A DNA stretch of 41,546 bases from DAOVFN01 sp964484305 (GTDB lineage: Archaea; Aenigmatarchaeota; Aenigmatarchaeia; QMZP01). The notes under the pieces are model-generated. The model searched no databases, had not been told where the DNA came from, and saw only the letters and a program-made list of their open reading frames with translations. Location of the stretch: the NCBI GenBank assembly GCA_964484305.1, contig CAZAEI010000008.1, positions 1 through 41,546 on the forward strand, in the 5' to 3' direction. This document shows, piece after piece, positions 8,069 to 15,758 of the stretch (position 1 is its first letter; every line of letters starts with the position of its first letter). The position numbers were made by a program, and so were the translations under genes.

Positions 8069-8336
8069 GTATGACCGGGTGAAGGGCGTCCCGCACGTCA
8101 GGGAGCCCGGCAACTCCAGCAGGAGGTTTACAGGGGCCTGGCGGGTGTTCATGCCTGTCTGGGACTACAGCAAGTGCGTGAAATGCAGGCGTTGCTGGCT
8201 CTACTGCCCTGACTCTGCAATAGAGTGGAAGGGCAAGCCTGTCTGGAACCCCCAGGTCTGCAAGGGCTGTATGGTCTGCATGGAGGTCTGCCCCGCCAAG
8301 GCCATAAGCAAGGTCAGGGACCCCCATGAAAGGTAG
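8046..8336 (+). CDS. porD: Pyruvate:ferredoxin oxidoreductase delta subunit (2x[4Fe-4S])
   Basis: A 96-residue ferredoxin-like electron-transfer subunit. It has two clusters of the form CxxCxxCxxxCP: CVKCRRCWLYCP and CKGCMVCMEVCP. The N-terminal segment before the clusters (RRFTGAWRVFMPVWDYSKC) is typical of PorD/VorD rather than free ferredoxins. The ATG at 8046 follows AAGGAGAGGC and lies inside the end of the retropepsin-like gene. Its partner porB is in another transcription unit on the other strand. Specificity (pyruvate or another 2-oxoacid) cannot be settled from this subunit alone. Confidence 0.9.
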   Translation: MLEESRLRYDRVKGVPHVREPGNSSRRFTGAWRVFMPVWDYSKCVKCRRCWLYCPDSAIEWKGKPVWNPQVCKGCMVCMEVCPAKAISKVRDPHER

Positions 8337-8346
8337 GCCTGGAAAT

Positions 8347-8356
8347 CTTTTTATAC
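8347..8356 (+). promoter_or_regulatory. TATA box of pyrG
   Basis: CTTTTTATAC is centred about 24 bases before the ATG at 8376, which points to a leaderless transcript. Confidence 0.6.
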
Positions 8357-8375
8357 ATTAGGCGCATAATATACT

Positions 8376-10082
8376 ATGCCCAAAGCTGCCAGGGTCTTGG
8401 AATCGCTGTCAAGTAAGTCAGATGAGCACGAGTTCTACACCCAACTACCGAAGGGTTATGTCCCTGGAAAAACCAAATACATTGTCATAACCGGCTCGGT
8501 TATATCAGGGGTGGGAAAGGGGACATTCTCCTCATGCATCGGCAATGTTCTCAAGATATTCCATGGCCTGAGGGTATCCCCTGTGAAGTTTGACGGTTAC
8601 CTCAATTTCGATGCCGGAACCCTGAACCCATACAGGCACGGTGAGGTCTTTGTTCTGGATGACGGGACTGAATGTGACCTGGACCTTGGGACATATGAGA
8701 GGATGCTCAACCAGGACCTCTCCAAAACCAACTACATAACCGCGGGCAAGATATTCAAGACCATCATAGACAAGGAACGTGCAGGCAAATACCTTGGAAG
8801 GGACGTTCAGTTCATACCACATGTGACAGGGGAGATAAAGGGGTTTCTCAGGAACCTGGCTGCTGATACCAAGGCGGATGTCGTCCTGGTTGAGGTCGGT
8901 GGGACAGTCGGGGACATCGAGAACTCGTACTTCCTTGAGGCCATGAGGGAACTGGCATATGAGGAGGGTCCGGGGAATGTCTGCTTTGTTAGTGTAGTCT
9001 ATATACTTGAACCCGGTTCCCTGGGTGAGCAGAAGAGCAAGGCAGCCCAGCTGGGCCTCAAGGCCCTGATGGGAATGGGAATACAGCCATCCATAGTGGT
9101 ATGCAGGGCTGAGGGTCCTGTTCAGGAAAAGGTCAGGGAGAAGATAAGCATTTACTCCAATGTCCCGCTTGAGAGGGTTATAGGCAGCCTTGATGTGGAT
9201 GACATACACAAGCTGCCGCTATTCCTGAAGGAGAAGGGGGTGGACCGGGCTGTCATGAAGATACTGGGCCTGAGGAGCAAAAAGACCTCCAGGGAGTTCA
9301 GGGAATGGAATGCCCTTGTCGACAGGATAAACTCTGCCAGGAAGGAGCTCGTTGTAGGCATCACAGGGAAATATACAACCGTTCATGATTCCTACATGTC
9401 CATACTCAAGGCCCTTGAGCATACCTCGCCCTATGTCGGGGCCAGGGTGAAGGTTAAATGGATAGAGACCACCAAGGTCAGCCCAGGCAACGTCAGGGAG
9501 GCCATGTCAGGTCTTGATGGTGTGATTGTCCCCGGGGGGTTCGGCGCCAGGGGGACCGAGGGGAAGATAGAATGCGTAAGGTATGCCAGGGAGCATGACA
9601 TTCCCTACCTTGGGCTCTGCTACGGCTTCCAGATGGCTGTCCTGGAGTTCGCCAGGAACGTGTGCGGGCTGAAAGACGCCAGCTCGACTGAGATAGAACC
9701 AGGCACAAAAAACCCTGTTATATGCATACTGCCCGAGCAGGAGGAGATAAAGGGCCTTGGGGGAACCATGCGCCTCGGCGGCTTTGACATGGCAATAAAG
9801 CCAGGGACCCTTGCGCACAGGCTCTATGGAAAGGCCATGGTGAGGGAGCGCTTCAGGCACAGATGGAACTGCAATCCGAAATACATAGGCATACTTGAGA
9901 AGCACGGTATGGTCTTCTCGGGCATGGCTCCCCAGAAGAGAATCATGCAGATTCTTGAGTTGCCTGGAAAGAGATTCTTTTTGGCCACGCAATATCACGG
10001 GGAGTATACCTCCAGACCGTTAAACCCCAACCCTGTTTTCAGGGGCTTCCTTGAGGCCTGCCTCAGGGGCAGAAAGGGCTAG
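8376..10082 (+). CDS. pyrG: CTP synthase
   Basis: Makes CTP from UTP, ATP and glutamine. The 568 residues comprise an N-terminal synthetase domain with P-loop GSVISGVGKGT (40-50) and a C-terminal class I glutamine amidotransferase domain with nucleophile Cys415 (GLCYGFQM) and the QYHGEY histidine motif. Differences from the usual family pattern: about 33 extra N-terminal residues before the first strand, KFDGYLNFDAGT in place of the common KIDPYLNvDpGT, DLDLGTYERM in place of DLDLGHYERF, GLCYG in place of GICLG, and HGE in place of HPE. The core catalytic residues are present, so it should be active. The start is supported by the TATA spacing. Confidence 0.93.
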   Translation: MPKAARVLESLSSKSDEHEFYTQLPKGYVPGKTKYIVITGSVISGVGKGTFSSCIGNVLKIFHGLRVSPVKFDGYLNFDAGTLNPYRHGEVFVLDDGTECDLDLGTYERMLNQDLSKTNYITAGKIFKTIIDKERAGKYLGRDVQFIPHVTGEIKGFLRNLAADTKADVVLVEVGGTVGDIENSYFLEAMRELAYEEGPGNVCFVSVVYILEPGSLGEQKSKAAQLGLKALMGMGIQPSIVVCRAEGPVQEKVREKISIYSNVPLERVIGSLDVDDIHKLPLFLKEKGVDRAVMKILGLRSKKTSREFREWNALVDRINSARKELVVGITGKYTTVHDSYMSILKALEHTSPYVGARVKVKWIETTKVSPGNVREAMSGLDGVIVPGGFGARGTEGKIECVRYAREHDIPYLGLCYGFQMAVLEFARNVCGLKDASSTEIEPGTKNPVICILPEQEEIKGLGGTMRLGGFDMAIKPGTLAHRLYGKAMVRERFRHRWNCNPKYIGILEKHGMVFSGMAPQKRIMQILELPGKRFFLATQYHGEYTSRPLNPNPVFRGFLEACLRGRKG

Positions 10083-10088
10083 CGAAAG

Positions 10089-10097
10089 CTTTATAAT
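10089..10097 (+). promoter_or_regulatory. TATA box for the small gene at 10150
   Basis: CTTTATAAT just after the pyrG stop. The predicted start near 10118 leaves a leader with GGCGGTGG before ATG 10150. A GTAGTAACTAC near-palindrome lies close to the predicted start. Confidence 0.45.
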
Positions 10098-10149
10098 CCC
10101 TGTAGTAACTACTCACTACAATATAGGTGATAATAAAGGCGGTGGCATA

Positions 10150-10320
10150 ATGAAATACAACCCCCCCGGTGTACAAAGTGAAACTCTAAAGGGTGCAATG
10201 AGAGCAATTGTATCAGAGACGGAGTTGAAGGATGAAATAATGCATTTTTACAAGTGTGGAGATGGGAAGGGTTGTCTCAAGGCTATAGAGTTATATCAGA
10301 TATTATATGACTCCGAATAG
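10150..10320 (+). CDS. Hypothetical 56-residue protein
   Basis: No family recognised. The protein (begins MKYNPPGVQSETLKG, ends AIELYQILYDSE) is mostly helical with two Cys residues flanking a Gly-Asp-Gly turn (YKCGDGKGCLKA). It has a TATA box about 53-61 bases upstream and a strong GGCGGTGG ribosome site, so it is probably expressed. It is more AT-rich than pyrG. The stop abuts the convergent ERCC4 nuclease gene. Confidence 0.6.
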   Translation: MKYNPPGVQSETLKGAMRAIVSETELKDEIMHFYKCGDGKGCLKAIELYQILYDSE

Positions 10321-11049
10321 TTATGACTCCTTCTCATAATCGCAGTTTATGAGCTCCCAGATTGTCTTGGCCTTCTTCTCGCCAATCTTTTCCACCTTCA
10401 TGAGCCTCTCGGGCTTGGCCATGAAGACCTTGCGGACCGAGCCGAAACTCTCCAAGAGCCGCCTGCTCAGGGTGGAGTTCACAGCGGGGAGGCCGGCCAC
10501 GATGAACTCCTGGTGGCGGGCCCTCTCCATGGCGCGCTTCTCACCCCTTATGGAGACCCCCTTATCCAACTTCTTCTGCTCCCTGTAGGCAATCCAGTGT
10601 ATCTGGGCGGCTGTTTCCCTGCTGTTGCGGGTCCAGATTATGGGAACCCTGTGGTCCACTGTGATGCTGGCCAGGGCCCCCCTTATCGCATTGGGGTGCA
10701 TGCCGCTCTCGTGCCAGATAAGCTCCGGGTTGCCCTCCAGAATCAGGACAGGGTTCTCAAAAGTATCGGCGAGCTCCCCGAGCTGCTTGAAGAGCCTCTG
10801 GTTCATGACAGAGCCCAGGAAATCGGGTATGGTCTTCCTTTCTATGCCAACCCTGTCAGAGGCGATGTAGTCCCCGACCTTGAGCTGCTTGAGGTACACC
10901 AGGGCCCCCAGCTCCTCGATGTAGCTGTTCACCCGGGAGGGGGCCTCCCTAGAGTCAGCATAGACCATGACCCTGTCTGTGGGAAGGGGCCTCTGGACAC
11001 CTGACTTACCGGACTTGTCCTTCATGCTCATCCCCGGAAGAGAACTCAC
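10321..11049 (-). CDS. ERCC4/XPF-type structure-specific nuclease
   Basis: Cuts branched DNA such as forks, flaps and bubbles. The 242 residues begin with a short basic tail, then an ERCC4 nuclease domain with D32, GD (59-60) and ERKTIPDF (70-77), i.e. the GDXnERKX3D signature. Two C-terminal helix-hairpin-helix motifs (about 185-235; SRRLLESFGSVRKV and VEKIGEKKAKTIWEL) follow. No helicase domain is fused, as in crenarchaeal XPF. The GTG start overlaps the stop of the preceding tRNA-binding gene as GTGA, indicating translational coupling. PCNA, a common XPF partner, is encoded at 30772, but I see no obvious PIP box at the tail (ELINCDYEKES). Confidence 0.93.
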   Translation of the reverse strand: MSSLPGMSMKDKSGKSGVQRPLPTDRVMVYADSREAPSRVNSYIEELGALVYLKQLKVGDYIASDRVGIERKTIPDFLGSVMNQRLFKQLGELADTFENPVLILEGNPELIWHESGMHPNAIRGALASITVDHRVPIIWTRNSRETAAQIHWIAYREQKKLDKGVSIRGEKRAMERARHQEFIVAGLPAVNSTLSRRLLESFGSVRKVFMAKPERLMKVEKIGEKKAKTIWELINCDYEKES

Positions 11050-11366
11050 ATAACCCCTGAGCCAACCCTGATTGGCCTGTCCACGGTGAGGAGGCTCACG
11101 TCATTCCCGTCCGCCGCGGCCAAGAGCATGCCCTCTGATTTGACGCCCCTGATGGTGGCCGGGTCGAGGTTGGTCACAACGACAATCCTCTTGCCCTTGA
11201 GCTCCTCTTCCTTGTAGAGCTGCTTGAGTCCTGCCACGAGCTGTATCTGCTTTCCCCCGAGGTCGACCTGGAGCACATAGAGCTTGTCAGCATTGGGGAC
11301 GTGCTCCACGGACAGGATTTCGCCAATCTTCATGTCTAGCTTCTTGAACTCGTCAAAGCTTACCAT
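11046..11366 (-). CDS. tRNA-binding domain protein (MetRS beta/Trbp111-like)
   Basis: A 106-residue OB-fold protein that binds the tRNA elbow. It corresponds to the C-terminal extension of methionyl-tRNA synthetase found as a separate subunit in many archaea. Diagnostic segments are MKIGEILSVEHVPNADKLYVLQVDLG, seen here in two parts, and NLDPATIRGVKSEGMLLAA. The ATG follows GGTGATTCT. It is the first gene of a two-gene unit with the ERCC4 nuclease. The catalytic MetRS gene is not in the window. Confidence 0.88.
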   Translation of the reverse strand: MVSFDEFKKLDMKIGEILSVEHVPNADKLYVLQVDLGGKQIQLVAGLKQLYKEEELKGKRIVVVTNLDPATIRGVKSEGMLLAAADGNDVSLLTVDRPIRVGSGVM

Positions 11367-11394
11367 AGAATCACCAATTAATTATGTGGGCACT

Positions 11395-11404
11395 GTTTTT
11401 ATAT
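11395..11404 (-). promoter_or_regulatory. TATA box for the tRNA-binding gene
   Basis: The minus strand reads ACATATAAAAAC, about 34 bases before the ATG. It predicts a leader of about 8-10 nt carrying GGTGAT. Confidence 0.55.
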
Positions 11405-11450
11405 GTTTCGTAGCAAGAAGCCCCTCGACCTGTTGTGGTTAGCTCACATG

Positions 11451-11460
11451 TTTTATATAT
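11451..11460 (+). promoter_or_regulatory. TATA box for the secreted Cys-rich protein
   Basis: TTTTATATAT is centred about 27 bases before ATG 11483, supporting a leaderless start there and not at the upstream in-frame codon at 11435. Confidence 0.6.
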
Positions 11461-11482
11461 CGGCCGCTGCAATAATTATAAT

Positions 11483-13150
11483 ATGGATGTCCCGCCCAGA
11501 ATGGTTGCTAGAAGGGCCCTTATTTATGGCATGTTCTTCATTTCAGCCCTGGCCCTGATGGCCCTCCCGGCCCTGGCCCAACTACCAGAGCCCCAGGTGA
11601 CATTCATACCTGACCAACTCTCTGCGGAGTCAAGCTTTGTCATGATTGCCGACCCGGGCGATGTGGAGGGCTCTGTCAGGGTGAGCTGGACTGTATGGGG
11701 CGATCCTGTATACAATGGGCATTTACCTTACATTGACGGGAGTTATATGTGCTACTTCTCTGACACTGACTACCAGAGCACGTGCGGCCCCTCCCCGTTC
11801 AGGATTTCCAGCGAGTTACTGGGATTCCCATATGATGTGGATTTATTCACCTTTGACAGCGAGGGCGATCAGGGCAACACCACAATAGAGGTCGATATAG
11901 GGGGCCTAAAGATAATCCCTGACCTGACAACAGACTTTGATACAGACAGCGTGAAGATTCTGGCATATACCACCCCTGCTATTGCTGATTCCGTAAGCTA
12001 CAGTGTCTTTGACAGTAGTTTCAACCCCAAGACCTCGGGATATCTTTCACTAACCAGGATAACAGGAACCCCCTACTACAACGGAAGTGTGGAGCTTGAC
12101 CCCGGCATCTACTACATAGCATTCAAGGCCGAGACATTGGATGACTTCGGGGGCGGCATGGAAAGGGTCGATATGGCTGGCGGGGGGAACGGCGGCCATG
12201 ATGGGGTCCTCCAGGCCGACCCCGTTGACATTGAGGTCCTTGTCGAAGCAGGCTCACAGCCCAGCCTGCCCCAGAACAAGAGGATAATCAACACCCTGAA
12301 CCAGACATTTGAGGGGGTGAGCATATCGCTTTCCACAGACATAAGCAAATACGTCACAATCACAATCCCCAATTCCACAATAGAGCCCTACCAGACCATG
12401 TACTACAGCATAGAGCTCCACAGCATATCCTCCAGCCTGGACATCAACACCGTGGCTGAGATAAAGTCGCAGGCAGGAACTGTTATTGGGGAAATCCCAG
12501 TGAAGATGAGGATAAGCTACACCAGCGGCGGGATGACGGACTGCGGCCAGCTCGCTGACGGCGCAGACTGCCTGGGAGGCATATGCTGCTCAAAGGTCTG
12601 CCAGAAGATGGCCGAGTGCTGCGCAAGCACCGACTGCCCGTCCGGTCAGACATGCTCGGCAGGCTACAGGTGCGTTTCCGGCACCCCAACAGACAGGTCA
12701 TGCACCGCAGGGACCTGCATGACAGACGGCTCCCTTTCATGCCCCGGGGGCCAGGATGAGACAGGAACCTGCATCTCGGGCGGATTGTCCTATATCTGCT
12801 GCGCCGAGGCAGGGGAGTGCTCGGGCCAGAGTGACCTGGCCACATGCTCGCTCGGGATATGCTGCAGCGGGGTCTGCATAGAAACCACGGGGTATGAGTG
12901 CTGCAGCTACCTGGATTGTGATATCTATGGTGACGACTATAGCTGTGTGAATAATAAATGCCTTCCTCCTGAACCAGAACCCGTGGAGATAGACTTCCTT
13001 CTTATAGGCCTGATAGTGGCACTGGCAGCGGTCGGCGGCCTCGGGGCCTGGTGGTTCCTCAAGAGAAAAAAGAAGTCTCCTGAAGATGAGGAGTTTAAGG
13101 AGGAATCCAAGAAGGAAGAGGACATCTTCAATGAAGAGGAGTTCTACTGA
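11483..13150 (+). CDS. Secreted, C-terminally anchored Cys-rich protein
   Basis: Family not recognised. The 555-residue protein has a Sec-type signal peptide (RRALIYGMFFISALALMALPALAQ), a beta-rich ectodomain of about 340 residues and a Cys-rich region at about 350-500 (DCGQLADGADCLGGICC, ECCASTDCPSGQTC, two further CC-containing modules). A C-terminal TM helix (IDFLLIGLIVALAAVGGLGAWWFL) is followed by a basic stop-transfer KRKKK and an acidic tail ending NEEEFY. It is therefore expected to sit in the membrane facing outwards. It is convergent with another protein of the same layout, 19 bases apart. Confidence 0.85.
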   Translation: MDVPPRMVARRALIYGMFFISALALMALPALAQLPEPQVTFIPDQLSAESSFVMIADPGDVEGSVRVSWTVWGDPVYNGHLPYIDGSYMCYFSDTDYQSTCGPSPFRISSELLGFPYDVDLFTFDSEGDQGNTTIEVDIGGLKIIPDLTTDFDTDSVKILAYTTPAIADSVSYSVFDSSFNPKTSGYLSLTRITGTPYYNGSVELDPGIYYIAFKAETLDDFGGGMERVDMAGGGNGGHDGVLQADPVDIEVLVEAGSQPSLPQNKRIINTLNQTFEGVSISLSTDISKYVTITIPNSTIEPYQTMYYSIELHSISSSLDINTVAEIKSQAGTVIGEIPVKMRISYTSGGMTDCGQLADGADCLGGICCSKVCQKMAECCASTDCPSGQTCSAGYRCVSGTPTDRSCTAGTCMTDGSLSCPGGQDETGTCISGGLSYICCAEAGECSGQSDLATCSLGICCSGVCIETTGYECCSYLDCDIYGDDYSCVNNKCLPPEPEPVEIDFLLIGLIVALAAVGGLGAWWFLKRKKKSPEDEEFKEESKKEEDIFNEEEFY

Positions 13151-13169
13151 GCCCCTTCAAGGGATTCCT

Positions 13170-14642
13170 TCAGTAATATTCTGTTTCTCCTGACCCTTCA
13201 TCGCCACCAGAGCCCCTCTTCATGAGAAGCACGAATGCGGCCACAACACCAACTGCAATAACAATAACTATCACCAACCATGTCATGTCGGGGGGGTTCT
13301 CATGGCCATCTGTCTGGCCCTGACTGTCATTGGCGGGGGCGCTGCCATTTGCAGGGACCTGGCCCTGTCTGGCGCTGGCCTCAGCCAGGGTGTCCCTGAG
13401 GCTGCCGTACTCCTGGAGGTCAGAGCCGTATTCAGAGTTAGCGTGGCTATCTATCCAGGAGTTCACATCTTCCTGGGCATCCGAGCCCAGGCCCTCGGCC
13501 TGCCTGAGGGCATCCGTAAGCATCTCGTCTATGGTTATGAAGGAGGTCGCGGAGGATACCAGACCCTGGGACTCTGCCCTTGCCGTGATTTCATAGAGCG
13601 TGGAGGCGCTTCCCGGGGTCACGACAAAGACCCTGCTGTGCGAGTCATAGGCGCCCACATCAACCGTCTCGCCCGTGAATCCGCTGCTCCCGTCACCGGG
13701 TTCTATGTTTATCGAGGAGGTGAATGCCCTGGCTTCACCCTCGTTGTTTATGATGGAGAGCGTCATGATTACCCCCTCGGGTTCCTTGATGTCAATGTTC
13801 TCTGGCCTGAGGACGACCTCGAAGCCCGTCTTCTCTGGAGGGTCATCCTCGCTCACTATCAGTGTTCCCTCAAGGAACTTGGTGCAGTATGATTTCCCCT
13901 GGCAGGTTTCAGGGCTCACACTCAAGGTGAGGGTATACGTTCCCTCCTGGGAGGGGGCAGTCAGCCCAAAGGCCTGGTACTGGTGGGGGCTCCCCTGGCC
14001 TGTCTGGAGGCTTGCCTGGCCCGGGCTCACCTCCAGCTCGCTCTGGGTCATGACGGTGATGTCCAGCTCAGCATAGGACTCCACAGAGAGGTTGAAGACC
14101 GCGCTCCCCCCCGGCCTGGCATACTGCTCCTTCTCATCAAGCCAGGCCGAGAATATGTCTGTATTGTCGTTCAGGATTTCCTTCACCTCCTCCCCGGAGG
14201 TCGGCATCTCCCCCGGGCTGACGATGTCAACATCAGCATACTCAGAGACGCATATCCCCCCGTGCCACTCCTTGAGGGCCCCGGTATATTCCTCTGAGAC
14301 CGATATGGTGTAGGGGACAGAGCAGTTCCCCATGGGCTTGTCAGCATGCTTGTCAAAGCACACGGGCAAATCCACTGTATTGTTCTTGTGCACCTCCCTC
14401 ACCAACTGCTCAGAGAAGTCAGCCCAGGTCTCCTGGGGGCTGGGTGTTACCCTCATTGAGAATATGTAGTTCCTTGTTCCCGAGAGGCCGGCATCCTGGG
14501 GCAGCCTGATGATAATGCACTTCACCATGTCCGGGGGCAGGGATAGCCAGAGGCCGTCCCTTGGCGAAATCTGGCTCGCGGCCATGGCCTGGGCCGGCAG
14601 GAGCAGCAATGCTATCGCAGCGATTAAGCAGGCAATCCTCAT
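13170..14642 (-). CDS. Secreted, C-terminally anchored beta-protein
   Basis: Family not recognised. The 490 residues have a signal peptide (MRIACLIAAIALLLLPAQAMA) and an ectodomain with Ig-like/CARDB-like beta repeats (for example VPLPENIDIKEPEGVIMTLS-like segments near 275-370). A helical, Ser/Asn/Gln-rich linker (SWIDSHANSEYGSDL, then PANGSAPANDSQGQT) precedes a C-terminal TM helix (WLVIVIVIAVGVVAAFVLLM). A short tail ends GETEYY. The start lies 2 bases after the HEPN stop. The same signal-peptide sequence is repeated upstream at 15684-15758. The tail resembles NEEEFY of the convergent partner gene, so the two may act together at the surface. Confidence 0.83.
   Translation of the reverse strand: MRIACLIAAIALLLLPAQAMAASQISPRDGLWLSLPPDMVKCIIIRLPQDAGLSGTRNYIFSMRVTPSPQETWADFSEQLVREVHKNNTVDLPVCFDKHADKPMGNCSVPYTISVSEEYTGALKEWHGGICVSEYADVDIVSPGEMPTSGEEVKEILNDNTDIFSAWLDEKEQYARPGGSAVFNLSVESYAELDITVMTQSELEVSPGQASLQTGQGSPHQYQAFGLTAPSQEGTYTLTLSVSPETCQGKSYCTKFLEGTLIVSEDDPPEKTGFEVVLRPENIDIKEPEGVIMTLSIINNEGEARAFTSSINIEPGDGSSGFTGETVDVGAYDSHSRVFVVTPGSASTLYEITARAESQGLVSSATSFITIDEMLTDALRQAEGLGSDAQEDVNSWIDSHANSEYGSDLQEYGSLRDTLAEASARQGQVPANGSAPANDSQGQTDGHENPPDMTWLVIVIVIAVGVVAAFVLLMKRGSGGDEGSGETEYY
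14565..14606 (-). repeat. Signal-peptide segment repeated at 15684-15725
   Basis: The first 17 bases are identical and about 33 of 37 match between this segment and 15684-15720. The two copies are direct repeats flanking the MNT/HEPN pair. Confidence 0.75.
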
Positions 14643-14643
14643 G

Positions 14644-15068
14644 CTATTCCAGTCTCCCCTTAATTATTCCCTTCAGTTTCCTTATTATATCCAGAATGGA
14701 TTCCTCATTTCTTTCGATGTAGTCATATTCAAGGACAAGACCCCTGTAGTTTATGTCACTCCTTATCTTCCTTAACTGGTCTGTGAGCCCCCTTTCCGGC
14801 TTTGATATCCCCCTGTGGAATTCAGAAAGGAAGGCAACGAGGCATTCGTGGCTGTAGCACCTGTAGCCGTCAAGAGACATGAGGGCTGTGACAAGCTCCT
14901 TGATTATCTCAAATAGTCCTCTGCGAGAAGGGATGCGAACTCCCTTCTGTCCTTTACCGAGCCTATGAATTTCTGCCTTTTCTCTGCCATCCTGAACAAT
15001 GCCCTTGCCTCCTCCGGGTTCGGGTTTCTCTTCCTTACCTTCCCCTTCAGGCATTCCTCCCATTTCAT
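14644..15068 (-). pseudogene. HEPN-domain protein (MNT partner), frameshifted
   Basis: The ATG at 15068 overlaps the MNT stop (TGATG) and encodes MKWEECLKGKVRKRN... to REFASLLAEDYL, then hits a stop. A second frame continues FEIIKELVTALMSLDGYRC...RKIRSDINYRG to 14644. Adding one T at the T3 run (A3 at 14911-14913 on the plus strand) joins them as AEDYFEIIKEL, a smooth 141-residue HEPN-like helical protein. The usual HEPN RNase motif Rx4-6H is not visible; the equivalent place reads RSDINYRG. In MNT/HEPN pairs the HEPN protein is the RNase toxin. This one may be inactive, or the frameshift may be a sequencing error. Confidence 0.75.
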
Positions 15069-15610
15069 CACAACACCTTTAGATAACCGTACAGAACAAT
15101 GCCATTGGCTATGTTATTTACAAGCTCCGGGCTGCTTTTCCTTGCTTTCCTGAACCCCTCACTGTCCATGAAGTGGAGTGAGATTCCCCTTTTCAGTGCA
15201 TTCTCGAATTTCTTCAGGTCTATTCCCTTCTCCGTGGCCAGGATGAATATATCCGCATCGCTGCTCTCTGTGTCAGTCCCCTCTGCACACGAGCCGAAGA
15301 GGACAATGGCTGTGGGATAGGAAAGCTCCCTCTCCAGGGCATTCAGAAGGCCTGACTCGTGAATCCTCACAACCATGTCCATGGTCTTGTAGAGCCTGAA
15401 CCTTTCACTCTCTGTGTTCGCGAGATAGGACTCGTATACCCCCTCCTTGACCTTCCCGACAAACCCCTCCTTCTCCAGGGCCCTCACATGCTCCCTGACT
15501 GAGGGAAAGGATATCCCAGATTTCCTGGACATTTCCCTGAGCTGGAAGCTGTGGCCAGGCCTGTCAAAGAACTCCTGCAGAACCCTGTAGATGCTATTTT
15601 TTCCTATCAT
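15068..15610 (-). CDS. Winged-helix + MNT nucleotidyltransferase, antitoxin-like
   Basis: A 180-residue fusion. Residues about 1-75 form a winged helix (FQLREMSRKSGISFPSVREHVRALEKEGFV). Residues about 95-180 form a minimal nucleotidyltransferase with the full GSX10DXD motif (GSCAEGTDTESSDADIF). MNT proteins partner HEPN proteins; in studied cases they neutralise the HEPN RNase by adding AMP. Start ATG 15610 was chosen because a TATA box lies 28 bases upstream and the winged helix begins there; longer upstream reading frames have unlikely sequence. It is coupled to the HEPN gene by a one-base stop/start overlap. The winged helix suggests self-regulation at the repeats just upstream. Confidence 0.88.
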   Translation of the reverse strand: MIGKNSIYRVLQEFFDRPGHSFQLREMSRKSGISFPSVREHVRALEKEGFVGKVKEGVYESYLANTESERFRLYKTMDMVVRIHESGLLNALERELSYPTAIVLFGSCAEGTDTESSDADIFILATEKGIDLKKFENALKRGISLHFMDSEGFRKARKSSPELVNNIANGIVLYGYLKVL

Positions 15611-15643
15611 CTGATATATTTTTATATCAACTGATATATAAAT
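15611..15643. promoter_or_regulatory. TATA box and candidate operator of the MNT/HEPN pair
   Basis: CTGATATAT occurs twice as a direct repeat (15611-15619 and 15631-15639). Between and overlapping these is an inverted repeat, TTTATATCA-AC-TGATATATAAA (15621-15642). The TATA box (minus strand ATTTATATATC) lies within the second unit. The symmetry fits binding by the winged-helix domain encoded just downstream. Confidence 0.5.
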
Positions 15644-15758
15644 GTAACACCCATCCAGGCCCTGAAAAGGCCCTGTCCACAGACGAAATCTGGCTCGCGG
15701 TCGTGGCCCGGGCGGGCAGGAGGAGCAGGGCCGCAAGGGCAAGCAGCAGGAGCCTCAT
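15627..15758 (-). pseudogene. Signal-peptide remnant, paralogous to the 14642 gene
   Basis: A 43-codon reading frame begins MRLLLLALAALLLLPARATTASQIS and stops within the MNT promoter. It matches the N-terminus of the 13170-14642 product (MRIACLIAAIALLLLPAQAMAASQIS) in protein and DNA, after which similarity fades. It is best read as the 5' stub of a duplicated or interrupted copy. A functional secreted peptide of about 20 residues is less likely but possible. Confidence 0.6.

Noticed and set aside
13153..13163. CCCTT-C-AAGGG between two convergent genes as a bidirectional terminator
   Set aside because: The one-base centre cannot loop well and no T-run follows on either strand.
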